Positions 1-12,300 of a DNA stretch of 21,299 nucleotides are shown piece after piece. Numbering within the stretch: position 1 is the first letter of the stretch; each line of letters opens with the position of its first letter. Source of the DNA: Hypsibius dujardini (lineage: Eukaryota > Tardigrada > Eutardigrada > Parachela > Hypsibiidae); NCBI GenBank assembly GCA_001579985.1, contig LRSR01011216.1:1-21299 (forward strand), written 5' to 3'. The position numbers and the translations under genes were made by a program. The notes below the pieces were generated by a model. The model ran no database searches. It was not told where the DNA came from and saw only the letters and a list, made by a program, of their open reading frames with translations.

Positions 1-198
1 GTTAGGAGTAAGCGATCGAAGCCGACTTTGCTGCGGGTTGTATCCGTCATCCTTGGACACAAGCACAAAAGCCCCAGATTTTGCAAAAGTGCGAACTGGA
101 ATTAAAAAGCTTGACGAGTGATGGGATGACTGCAGCCTGCTACTGCAACGAGGCGACGCAATGCGGCGCTGTAACAGCTGATACTGTCTAGCTTGCTT

Positions 199-311
199 TC
201 CCGTTCTAAACCCCAGCTCTTTCGTTCTTAAACCTTGCTTCTCTGTTCTAAAACCAAGCTTTTTCGTTCTGAAACCTTGCTTTTGGTTCTCCAACCCGAA
301 ATTTTCGTTCA
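199..311. repeat. 21-bp minisatellite, about five copies
   Basis: The word GTTCT recurs at 203, 224, 245, 266, 286 and 307, a 21-bp period. The unit is close to CGTTCTNAAACCTTGCTTTTT, and copies diverge by several bases. No coding role is visible: the frame across it reads as low-complexity repeats. Confidence 0.8.
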
Positions 312-867
312 TTGTTCAATCCGTACGGTGGTGTGTGCCTGCCCCCGCTTTTTGGTGGAAATACGAATGGGGTGGGTTGGATTCGAAATTGCAAATCTTG
401 CGACATACATCACCGCGGGAATCAATACCCGTGGTATAACTAATTATGCAATAATGTAAGGACGGACAAGTGTGACCTCGGTCGCGGAGGAAATACGACC
501 ACACTAGTTACGCCACCGCGATCCAGGGAGAATTTACCGGTGCCCAAGCGAATGGACCTCAACAGAGTTCGTAGATTAGCAATATGCATTTGAATGCGAG
601 ACTAGCCGCAGGAATTATGTGGTTCACCGTTCAAAAGAGCCCCTTGCGAACGGAGACGTTTCTAAAACTCTGTCTACGGCCTATGATCAGTAGGCGCAAA
701 TTTTGCCTACACATAAGGCACTGTAGGCAAAATATATAATATACGAATTGGAAAGAGTTTCTCAGCCAGCCGTACTTGTCAGAACCCTATTTCACATCAC
801 CTATTAAAGGTTCGTTTAATTCAGTGCCGCGACAATGCAGCGGAACTAACTGCAACTGCATCATGCT
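312..867. other. Non-coding stretch, no gene recognised
   Basis: I see no supported gene. A small imperfect palindrome, GTAGGC..AAATTTTGCCTAC, lies at about 691-711, and its arm recurs at 723-733 (GTAGGCAAAAT). The short open frames are chance. Confidence 0.5.
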
Positions 868-1671
868 GATTTGCTATGGCGCGCCAAGTGTAAAGCCGAT
901 TGCACGAGTACTCGTGCAACGTTTTCGACACAACTGCAACTGCACGACCACTCGTGCAGCCAACAAGTACACCTGTGTAGTACGTGGTGCAGCTAAAGTT
1001 TTTATTTTATATTATTATCAACTGATAAAATAAACATGGTATGCAATTTGTTTAACAAAATTAAAAATTACGTGAATAAATACTTGATTATAAAATTAGG
1101 CATCAACAAATTAAAAACTAATGAACAAAAGTGCCATCAGTAAGGAGACAGGATAAATAATAATGGAACTAATTAAACACTAATTCATTGAAAAAAGTCA
1201 CAAACAAAAAAACCAAACTAAATTAATTATTGTGTCTGTGTTTGTCTTATCTGTATCTGTGCAAGTGTTGTTAAATATATTTAAAATATTTTTTAAATGC
1301 CCAAAAGCGATTTTTGATTATAAATTAAATTCAAATAAAATTTAATTTAAAGCCACAAACGTAGAAATCGATGTCCAAAATCACATTTTTATTCAAAATC
1401 ACTGAATTTACTTTAAATACTTAAAACCTTAAATATACTTGCAGTGGGTATTCGTCGGTGCCCTTGCCTGACCGTCTATCTGTGTCTATGTCTGTGTCCC
1501 GTGATTGCCTGCGCCAATGCCTCTGTCTGTGACTATCTATTGTTTTCCGGCCTGTAATGTCAGTGTCTATATCTGTCCATTTTCGTTACTTTTCGTTTCG
1601 TTTCAGTCATTTCGTTCTCTCTTCGTTTTTCTTCATTTCTTTTTCGTTACGTTTAACAGACAAACAGATAC

Positions 1672-1732
<61 letters not shown>

Positions 1733-1938
1733 TAGTTTTCATTTTTGTCGCACAAACTTCATACTATGTTTATTTTACTAGTTGAAAAGAATCTAAAAAT
1801 AAAAACTTTCGCTCCACCACGTACTACACAGTTGTACTAGTTGACAGCATGAGTACTCATGCAGTTGTATATGTGTCGAAAACCCTGCACGAGTACTGGT
1901 GCAATGGGCTTTACATTTGGCGCGCCATAGATTTGCAA
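868..1938. mobile_element. Long inverted repeat pair (fold-back element) with internal palindromes
   Basis: Left arm about 868-1020 and right arm about 1790-1938 are inverse copies about 150 bp long. They share TATGGCGCGCCAA, GTAAAGCC, GTTTTCGACACA, TGTGTAGTACGTGGTG and AAAGTTTTTATTTT in the same order. Translated in the same frame both read YGAP.VKPIA.VLVQ.FRH, which shows the similarity but probably not coding. Each arm carries two palindromic sites. In the left arm TTGCACGAGTACTCGTGCAA at 900-919 is perfect over 20 bp and 940-959 is imperfect. In the right arm 1847-1862 (GCATGAGTACTCATGC) is perfect and 1885-1904 is imperfect. The 770-bp spacer is AT-rich and holds a GACA array. It could be one fold-back transposon or two oppositely inserted copies of a short element. 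Confidence 0.6.
1657..1733. repeat. (CAGA)n microsatellite
   Basis: Nearly pure CAGA tetranucleotide repeat, about 15 uninterrupted units, preceded by degenerate CAGA/CAAA units and by a T/C-rich tract (about 1580-1655). Open frames reading TDRQ repeats across it are artefacts. Confidence 0.95.
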
Positions 1939-4878
<2,940 letters not shown>

Positions 4879-4881
4879 GAG

Positions 4882-4980
4882 GTGAGTCTTCTTCTGCGCA
4901 ATGGAATAGTAGAAAGAAAAGTAGAAAGAAAAGTAGAAAGAATCAAAACTAAGTTTGCTTATTTTTTATTTATTTTTTAG
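4882..4980 (+). other. Probable intron in the Rab11 3' UTR
   Basis: Three bases after the Rab11 stop codon (4876-4878) lies a consensus donor, GAG|GTGAGT, with the intron starting at 4882. A T-rich tract (4961-4978) leads to TTTTTTAG at 4980, a strong acceptor. The implied intron is 99 bp, matching the other introns of this gene. Because the junction would lie within 55 nt of the stop codon, it should not trigger nonsense-mediated decay. Inside it is a short tandem repeat of a GTAGAAAGAAAA unit (about 4911-4940). Transcript data would be needed to confirm that it is spliced. Confidence 0.55.
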
Positions 4981-5633
4981 TTAATTATTTTTCATCATTT
5001 AATTATCATGTAACTAATATTGCGTTCTCAACACCCTTGCTTGACGTCTTTTTCGAGTCAACAACAGCTATTGTATGTCGTTGCAGGATTTTCCTTTGCG
5101 TAATAAGGAGCTCAGAAGGTCGACGAAACCGCGACAGACAAGACGTTTTTCCGTTCAGTAATCTTTTGTAATCGGGAGACTTTGGAGCACCTTTTTTTTC
5201 ATTACTTTTTGATACATCAGCGACTATATTCCTATATCCTCCCTCTCTGCCCACCCAAGCCAGACCTGTGCGGACACATTCTGCTTTCGTGCCTTCTCTC
5301 TCTCTTCATGCGAATGCACACACCCAGGGCTCCCTGACGCACCCCACCTCCGACGTCGTTGTTTGCCGCCCTCTCCCCGCCGAGCTCACCCGCCGAGCGG
5401 ACATGTGTGTGCTTGTGTGGAGTGCTTATTTTTGCACCCCATCTCGTTTCCTTTATGCTTCTTCGCATCGAGATCCTATAGGTGGATCCTAGCAGGCTCC
5501 TTTTTTCCTTCACATCTCATATACAGTAATACCATGCAATGCAAAAACGAGTGTTGAGATCAAATTACGTTCACTTTGGTCGCCAACACAAAGCGACGGG
5601 CGCATGAAACGAAAGTGGCAGGGGGGGGGGCTG
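4981..5633. other. Intergenic region between convergent Rab11 and Fer2
   Basis: The two genes converge here, so their 3' UTRs probably share this stretch. No further gene is visible. A C-rich block (about 5320-5410) is followed by a (G)10 run at 5621-5630, only three bases beyond the Fer2 stop codon, which would place a C10 tract right after the stop in the Fer2 mRNA. No canonical poly(A) hexamer was found for Rab11. Confidence 0.5.
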
Positions 5634-7848
5634 TTATGTTCGGTCGCTGTTGACCGGTCGATGGAATCGTCGAGCGACTCGTGCGGCCATTTCATGGTAC
5701 TCCTGTGCCGGTATACCTAAGGCGTCCCAGTTGATCCAGGCGAGTCGGGCCGTAAGATCTGAAAGCCAAAATAGAACCAATAACGACGATTCGTGTCTAT
5801 GACAGCCCGTGCTGGGTTTCTGGACGATCAACAGTTAGTCACATCTGGCACCCTATCCGTCTGTCCAGTCTGCCTATCTGCCTACCTGTCTGCCAGTCTG
5901 TCTGTCTGTCTGTCTGTCTGCCTGTCTATATGTCTGTGACAGTCAGTGCGAGGTTATGACTTTGTAATTTTGCGATTATTATTTAATTGTTATTGACGCT
6001 AATATTATGTTCGTACGTTATTAATAATACATCATAACCTGATAATACTGTACGTGTATGCTTTACCACAATGACCCTTACCATTGGTACACCAATGTGC
6101 TGGAACGTCGCATTCAGCAATCCTTCCCGACAGAACCTTCTCCATGTGGTTCAGTGGATGCTCCTTGGTGTCACGCAGGCTCTCCAACAGCGAGATATAC
6201 GCAATGCCGAGCTTCAAAGCGTCAATCTTCGATAGCCGTTTCTCGTAGGGAAAGGTGGGGACGTGCACTTTCAGCTCCTCGAAGGCGCTGTTAATACTCA
6301 ACATCCGCCGGCGTTCGCGGATGTTGGCCGCCACGCGGGGCTCGGAGCCAGAAAAGAAGTCGTAATCCGCCGGAGCGGCCGAGTCGTCTTCACACCAGTA
6401 ATCAGGGTTGTTGTTGTTAGCGGTGATGGCTTCAGTGCTGTCAGGCTGGGGCAGGGTCAACGTCGCTTGACTACAGCTGACCGGATAGTCCGAATTATTA
6501 TTATATGGGTCCAGACTTTGGCTAAAACATCGTATAATAATATATATTAAATTATGGCATCTAACTACGAATCAGACATATTATATACACATTGCATAAA
6601 ATGTCTCAATAATTATAAGAAATACAACTAAATACTACTAACTTGAAGCAGGATTCAAGTGCCGAATTGAGAATCACTTCAAACTATTTTTTTATTTAGA
6701 CTTACAGCTATGTCAGTGATGAACTTAAAAATTTATTTCACCGGTAAAGTCAAACTAGGTTTTTTTGGTGACATTTAAAAATAGGAAAAACACAGGAAGA
6801 TTTCATTTCTCTTCTTTTTCGCTGAAAAAAATGGTGATTTTTAGAACTTAATTAAAAAGGATTATTTTGGCACTGTTTCTAGTCCATTTCAAATTCATTT
6901 TCCAGTTGATTGGCATCACCCACATAGTTTTTGGAGATCAGAGGGCGGAGTTCTGGGTATCTTTCAAAAAGAATCAGCGCAGCGGTCCAGTTTCGGTTTA
7001 TAGTTCCAGTGTTTTCCCACATTTGAATTAGCATAAAAAAGAACCTAATCCGACTTAACGGCGAATTTTTTTTGTTTTCATCACTACTGTAGCTCTAAAT
7101 AAATAAGAATATTTCGAAGTGATTTTGAATTCGGCACTTTATAATGTCCCAAGTAAGCGCTATATTTGAAAATACCAATCGTGTACAACTAATTTTGCAA
7201 AGCTAATCTTGAATAAAAACTGTTTTTTTTTCAAATATTTTAAAAATGGATCGTTTTACTTGACAATTTTCAAGTAAAACCATCCATTTTTATAATCTTT
7301 GAAAAAAAAATGTCGGAAAAAATTGTCTAACCAGTAGTTTGATTGTTAATATATGAAGGATCACGTGATCACATATATATATATGACGTCACATGTTATG
7401 AAAATTAAGTCACTACCAATATTTTATAGCTTATTGCTATAAAGCTTTACAGATAGGATCTTTAGAGGCGAAAATTTAAATCCTAATTGCATAACTACCT
7501 TCAAAATATTGCCTATACATAATTGAGGTAAGTTGTCAAAAAAATTAATGTAACTCTCGATTTCAATGTTAAAGTAGACGTCATACATTATTACATTTAA
7601 TTAAGAACCAATTTGTAACTTCTGACTCCAAGGAGAAAATATTATTGTTCAACCTAGCTGCCGGCTGTATTTTCAGAGAGAAAGAGTATTTTTTACCTTT
7701 CAGCGAAAGGGCCTCCGGTGTCGTGGTCCAGGTGACTAGAAGTAACATCTTCGCAGACTGAGGCAAAGTCTAGCTGTTGTGTGTGCTCCTGGGCGGACAG
7801 GGCAGTATCCCATGCGACGTCATGAGCATCCGCATATTCGTAAGCCAT
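5634..7848 (-). CDS. Fer2: Fer2-type bHLH transcription factor, three exons
   Basis: Exons on the minus strand: 7848-7697, 6521-6082 and 5758-5634, joining in phase to 717 nt (238 residues). Exon 1 starts at an ATG and ends AG|GTAAAA in phase 2; exon 2 follows TTTTAG and supplies the third base; exon 2 ends AATG|GTAAGG; exon 3 follows CTTTCAG. The N-terminus is acidic, then Asn-rich. The bHLH spans about 113-166: basic region [12 protein letters not shown] with Glu120, helix 1, loop [12 protein letters not shown], then helix 2. The last exon holds [16 protein letters not shown], close to a conserved C-terminal motif I associate with insect Fer2 (48-related-2) and not with Ptf1a/Fer1. Such factors bind E-boxes as heterodimers with a class I bHLH partner; Drosophila Fer2 acts in clock and dopaminergic neurons. 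Exon 2 has no in-frame ATG upstream of the bHLH, which supports the upstream exon. A Ptf1a/Fer1-like assignment is the main alternative. Confidence 0.82.
5858..5940. repeat. (TGTC)n microsatellite, just outside exon 3 in Fer2 intron 2
   Basis: Degenerate to pure TGTC/TGCC repeat, about 20 units, inside the 323-bp intron 6081-5759. In the Fer2 transcript it reads GACA. Confidence 0.9.
6656..7141. mobile_element. Fold-back element with long imperfect inverted repeats, in Fer2 intron 1
   Basis: The outer ends are AAGTGCCGAATT on the left (6657 onward) and its inverse AATTCGGCACTT on the right (to about 7139). Similarity continues inward with small gaps for roughly 150 bp per arm. It passes through shared words such as AATCACTTC, TTATTTAGA, ACAG, GTGATGAA, CCG..AAGTC and GGAAAA.CAC.GGAA. 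The centre (about 6850-6990) is unique. Such a structure suggests a fold-back or MITE-like transposable element, or an inverted duplication. No convincing target-site duplication was seen. The right half contains an unexplained 51-codon ORF on the minus strand, listed separately. Confidence 0.6.
6879..7034 (-). CDS. Short ORF of 51 codons inside the fold-back element, unknown
   Basis: An ATG at 7034-7032 opens a 51-residue frame ending TAG at 6881-6879. The frame is open for at least ten more codons upstream of that ATG. The peptide begins [10 protein letters not shown] and contains [19 protein letters not shown], followed by an acidic tail rich in Glu and Asn. The composition is protein-like (amphipathic, charged, few low-complexity runs), unlike the AT-rich surroundings. 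The opposite arm carries a decayed version in which the codon matching Trp is a TAG stop. I do not recognise the family. It could be a remnant of a transposon protein, perhaps a helical DNA-binding domain, or a chance frame. It is on the same strand as Fer2 but has no clear splice signal linking it to that gene. Confidence 0.35.
   Translation of the reverse strand: MLIQMWENTGTINRNWTAALILFERYPELRPLISKNYVGDANQLENEFEMD
7223..7310. repeat. Near-perfect hairpin with 41-bp arms, Fer2 intron 1
   Basis: Arms 7223-7263 and 7270-7310 are inverse complements with about four or five mismatches, and the loop is six bases (CAATTT). The inner 22 bp differ at one position only; the core arm word is TGG..GTTTTACTTGA. 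Transcribed from either strand it would give a long single hairpin, comparable in size to a microRNA precursor. It could equally be a tiny palindromic MITE. No protein-coding content is visible. Confidence 0.7.
7359..7391. promoter_or_regulatory. Palindromic E-box and CRE cluster in Fer2 intron 1
   Basis: Positions 7359-7370 form the perfect palindrome GATCACGTGATC with a canonical CACGTG E-box. A TA run follows, then TGACGTCA (7384-7391), the full palindromic cAMP-response element. Two symmetric sites within 33 bp, about 460 bp downstream of the Fer2 start codon, could be an intronic regulatory module. That they are functional is inference only. Confidence 0.3.
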
Positions 7849-8586
7849 TAGTGTGAAGTATTTTTATGTCGAAAGCAAGACAAAAGGGTGACCAAATTAA
7901 AAATGCTTTTAGCTTCAAATTACGGAGACATGCATCAAGATTTGACAGTGGTAATAACTACGTAGCAAAACGCAGGAAATATTATTCTCCCGGATGTAAT
8001 GACAAACCCTACTGGACAATGCGGTTAAGGACCCTGGTCTTGTTTCATCGATTTTTCGGTTCTCCTCTAATGATTATTAAGCGCCCCGGCAGAATGGAAA
8101 AATCTGCCGATGACACAAAACTTTGTCAAGTGTCAGACGGCGGGCGTGTTTTGGGTGGATGTGTGTGTGGATGTGGAGTGGAGGACGCTCGACTCGCTTT
8201 ATTCGCTTGACGGCATGTGTGTCGTAAGGCTGCCTGACCGTCGTTCAATTGAGGGGCTTAGGGTTTTCCACTTGACTGACTGCTTTTGACATACCAAATT
8301 TCATCGGCATCCACGAAAAAGGGATTTCAGTATTGCGCATGAAACATGCTGGAAACCCTCGTAATGCTCAAGTGGTAGAATTGTTGAACGACCTGCTGAT
8401 AGACAAATTATTGCCAATGTCCATCTCTGGATATATTCGGCGGAAATCACGTCTCCGTTTGTCTGTTTCTGTAGCCCTTTTTTTTATTTTGGTGTGGATG
8501 TCTGCATCTAAAAAAATGCAAGTCGACTGTTTGGATTAGATTTAATTTGCGCTGTGTTCGGGCAGTTGCCTCAAGAGACATGTAAA
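7849..8586. other. Region between Fer2 and the P450 gene
   Basis: It must hold the Fer2 promoter and 5' UTR (minus strand) and the end of the P450 transcript. A 114-codon plus-strand frame at 7866-8210 has no recognisable domain and reads partly through a GTGTGTGGATG repeat, so it is not called a gene. Confidence 0.4.
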
Positions 8587-8592
8587 TTTATT
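8587..8592 (-). terminator. Candidate poly(A) signal for the P450 gene
   Basis: The plus strand reads TTTATT, so the minus-strand transcript reads AATAAA, about 165 nt after the P450 stop codon. It is the first canonical hexamer downstream and at a sensible distance. A T-rich run further down holds another possible signal near 8484. Confidence 0.4.
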
Positions 8593-8756
8593 CATCTGTC
8601 GCTGTGCCTGTAAAAAATACAGGAATTGTGAAAGGGGGAAAATAATTTACCTTTGTTGCACCAGCTAAAACTTAGCACCCAGTTTAAACCCAAGCATAAA
8701 GCTTATAAGAAGAGCATACTGGTTCTCAGATCACCAGAAAAATCACCGTCATAATA

Positions 8757-9282
8757 TTATCGCCGTTTGAGTTGAACATTCACCCCATTCTTGGGGTTCA
8801 TCGTTACGAATGGACTCTCCAGTTCGAGTGGGCCCTCGCTGTTCTTGCCAGGGAGGAGCTGATATTTTTGCAGCATTCTGACAATTGTTATACGGATTTC
8901 CATCATTGCGAAACTGGAAAACAACGTCGACGGTTAGACATTGGCCTTTCGAGCAGCTTCAGAAAGGAAATGCATACCTCATTCCAATGCAGTTTCGGGG
9001 ACCGTCACCGAACGCCATGAAAGCCATCTGTGGTATATTTGCAGCGTTTTCGCCCATAAAGCGATCCGGGTTAAATAGGTGCGGCTCTGGCCAGTACTCG
9101 GGGTCATGGTGCAGTGACCAGACGGGAATAAGTATGGCCATCCCTTCAGGGATTGATATGTTCTTTATCACGCAGCTTTCTTTGCATTCCCGCATAACGA
9201 ACCTAAAATGGAAAATTTAATTTATTAAGAAGACACAGACAGGTGGCATATGTGCGCGCAGACAAGCAGGCAGGCAGACATG

Positions 9283-9315
<33 letters not shown>

Positions 9316-12300
9316 CGACCGATTGACAGATAGGTAGACAGCCAGGCAGACAGTCAAACAGTTAGTAGGACAGACAGACACAGCCATACTAAGAGGTAGG
9401 CAGGCAGACAGGCAGGCGGGCAGACAGTCAGACACGCAAATAATACAGATTAACATGCTGGCAAACATAGACTCACCCTGTTATAGGCGGGAACATTCGA
9501 AGAGACTCTTTTATCACAGCCTCCAGGTACGGGAGCTTCATCGAGCTGTCTTCAAAACACAACTCTTCTTGCTCTCCCATGGCCAGCATAATGTCCGCGT
9601 AAAGTCTCTCCTGCACCTCTGGGTGCTTCGCGAGGAGGTATGTTGAAAACGCTAGAGCATTGGCTGTCGTTTCGTATCCCGCCAGTAGGAACACAAAACA
9701 ATTGGCCACTAGTTCGTTTTCTGTCAGGTACTTTCCCTGGAATGATGCTATCTCATCGCCGTTCCCTTTCCTATTGGTCGGCAAGTGGCCATTCTGTTGA
9801 GACTGTAGATGTGGAAAGGGTGGCACAATCTGAACGGGTAATTGTGGCGGCTGGGGCTTATTCATCGAGGCGTCGATGATCAATTGCATCATGTCTTGAC
9901 CGCGAATTTCCGGCCACTTTAGCCGTTCCTGATAAACCTTGCGCATGTGTGTGATGACGTAGAACTCTTGCTCTGCAGCCCCGGACCGTGCTCGCAGAAA
10001 TTTCCCCGCCCCACCCAAAACTCCAGTAAACTCCGGAAAGAGTACTAGAGATGTAAAAGTCATACATATAGATTATAATTAATAATAAAATATTAATATA
10101 TGTTACAACTAATATTAAATCTGTATTAGAATTGCCATTATAGGTAATGACATAAATTATTATTACATAACTGCTATGATTATAGATATAGATATCTATA
10201 TCAGCATGAGAATTATTTTAAGGGAACATGAGGGAATTAATTAAACATTTTGCAAAATCTTACAAAGCATTTTCATGGTGGGACTGAAGAAGGACTTGAA
10301 GAGGGCGCGGCAAACTTTTAGAAGGGTGTCTTCCGGATTGGTCTGGCTTTCGACACTTAGAGCGAATGCAGCCTGAGCTATGACATCCAAGGTCAAAGCT
10401 TGGAACATCCTACGGAAGGAGGACAGTCTCCAATATGAATAATTAGAAGCAAATGAGTTGGCTCAATAATCTTACGCGTATATGTCGAACTCAGTGGATT
10501 CTGCTGCGCGTTGATCCAGCACAGAAATAAATGTACTGGCCGCTGCATTCATGCATTTTGACATCTGCAAATTGGGGAATAAAAAGTTTAAATCCAAACT
10601 AAAAATTAATGAATCAACGTTGCACATCGCAAACGATTTTAAGTTAATTTTAATTTTAATTTCAATGTTCAATTTTTAAGCTGCACAATTGTCAGGTAAC
10701 ATTTATTTTCCGAATTACAAATATTAAGACTGATGGTGCAAACGACCACATAGAATATATTAATTACGAGTTAATTTTTTACATTATAATTAAGCTTGCA
10801 TACTAAAATTATTATTACATATTAGGTATTAAAAATAATATTACATATTTTATATTAAATATTACATATTATATATTAAATATTACATATTACAAATAAT
10901 AATACATATTTATAATTAAGCTTATTTATAATTAAAAATAACATAGTAGTGAATTCTAGCAGATTTTTGGAAGAGTTTGATGATGTTCCGGAAACATGGT
11001 TAAGTTGCTGACTTAAGTACCTCACGAATTTTTTTTGTGGTGAAGGTCGGTGAAATGACATTCCTGACTCTCTTCCACCGATTTCCTCGCAGTGATGTCA
11101 GTGAGCTGGCACCTGGTTCACCCCGTGGCGGACCTAAAGGCTATACCGTGAGCAGGGGAAAAAAGAGTAAAAAATTTAAATTTCCATTGGGGGCAATACT
11201 TTAGTCACACACACCATGTGCATGCTGCAATGACAGGAAAGGGCGACGCTACAGGCGATAAACATGAAGTGGAAAGGACTCTCACCGGTCGATTGCGGAA
11301 ATTTTCAAAGTGCTTGACGAGAATGTCCTTGATAATGTCTAGGTCGCCGACGACCAGTATCGGCCGGATACCCATGGGGAAGCAGCCGTAGACTTTGCCC
11401 GGATACTTGTGGTACCACTTGTCGAGCGTCACCCACGGCGTCTGTAACATGCACAAGAAAACACCAAGCAATGAAGGTCACAAAACAAAAAACAAAAAAT
11501 TACATAGCAGAATTGTTTGTCGTTTTTTGGCCGCTGACCACTCGAAAAGGGGCATTGTCTGTCTAACCTTCCCCAACGTAAAATTGTCATGGGTCTCTTG
11601 TCTATTACTTGGGGGAAAGGGGGAAAGGGAGAGAGAGAGTAATCCATGTCTATATAATATCCTTGTCTTAATATATATTAAAAAAATTGTTATCACTTAA
11701 TATATATTAAAATTTTTTATCATTTCATCATCAAATAAAAGGAAGTATTTACGCACATTTTATCATAGCATATTATTCGATCAACGAGCATGAGAAAGGT
11801 CATGCCACAATCAGTTTAGCCGGGGTACATCCTCAATTTCGTCTGGATTAATTACGTTCCCGGCCATTATATGATCCCATTTTCCGACCTGGCGCATAAG
11901 CAACTGTGGCTGAATCGGGTTGTTATTTAAAACACACAGGGACTTTAAAGACTGTATTTATAGTATTTATAAAAAACAACGGAAAGACTGGCAGAAATCG
12001 CGACCTCGCTATTAGAGAATGTGGAAAACGTGGAGCGGTGAATTTATGACGAAACGGTCGTACCTTGGATTCCCACACTTCCGTCATGTTGCCGTAAATG
12101 AAGCTTGGTGTGGGACCGTTAATGCCGATCTGTTTGAAGGTCCACAGAAGCTGAAGCCGGGACCTAAGTGAGTATATGCATTGGACGGTTGGGTAAGATG
12201 GTCAGAGAGAAGGCCGAAAGTTATGTAGATATATCATCATATATTTTATTGTATACATAAATATCTATTTTATTTTTTATATATATATTCATCTTTTATC

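Noticed and set aside
1664-1733. CRISPR-like array
   Set aside because: Pure tetranucleotide repeat without spacers in an animal-type genome.
1505-1781. Open frames encoding TDRQ-repeat peptides
   Set aside because: They are translations of the (CAGA)n microsatellite, a 4-bp repeat that stays open in several frames.
6032-6081. Read-through C-terminus of the bHLH protein ending YSIIRL
   Set aside because: A consensus donor at 6081 and a phase-matched exon with a family-conserved motif at 5758-5634 make this intron sequence.
7866-8210. 114-codon plus-strand frame between Fer2 and the P450 gene
   Set aside because: No domain or splice context, it runs into GTGTGTGGATG simple repeat, and it lies in the likely Fer2 promoter region.
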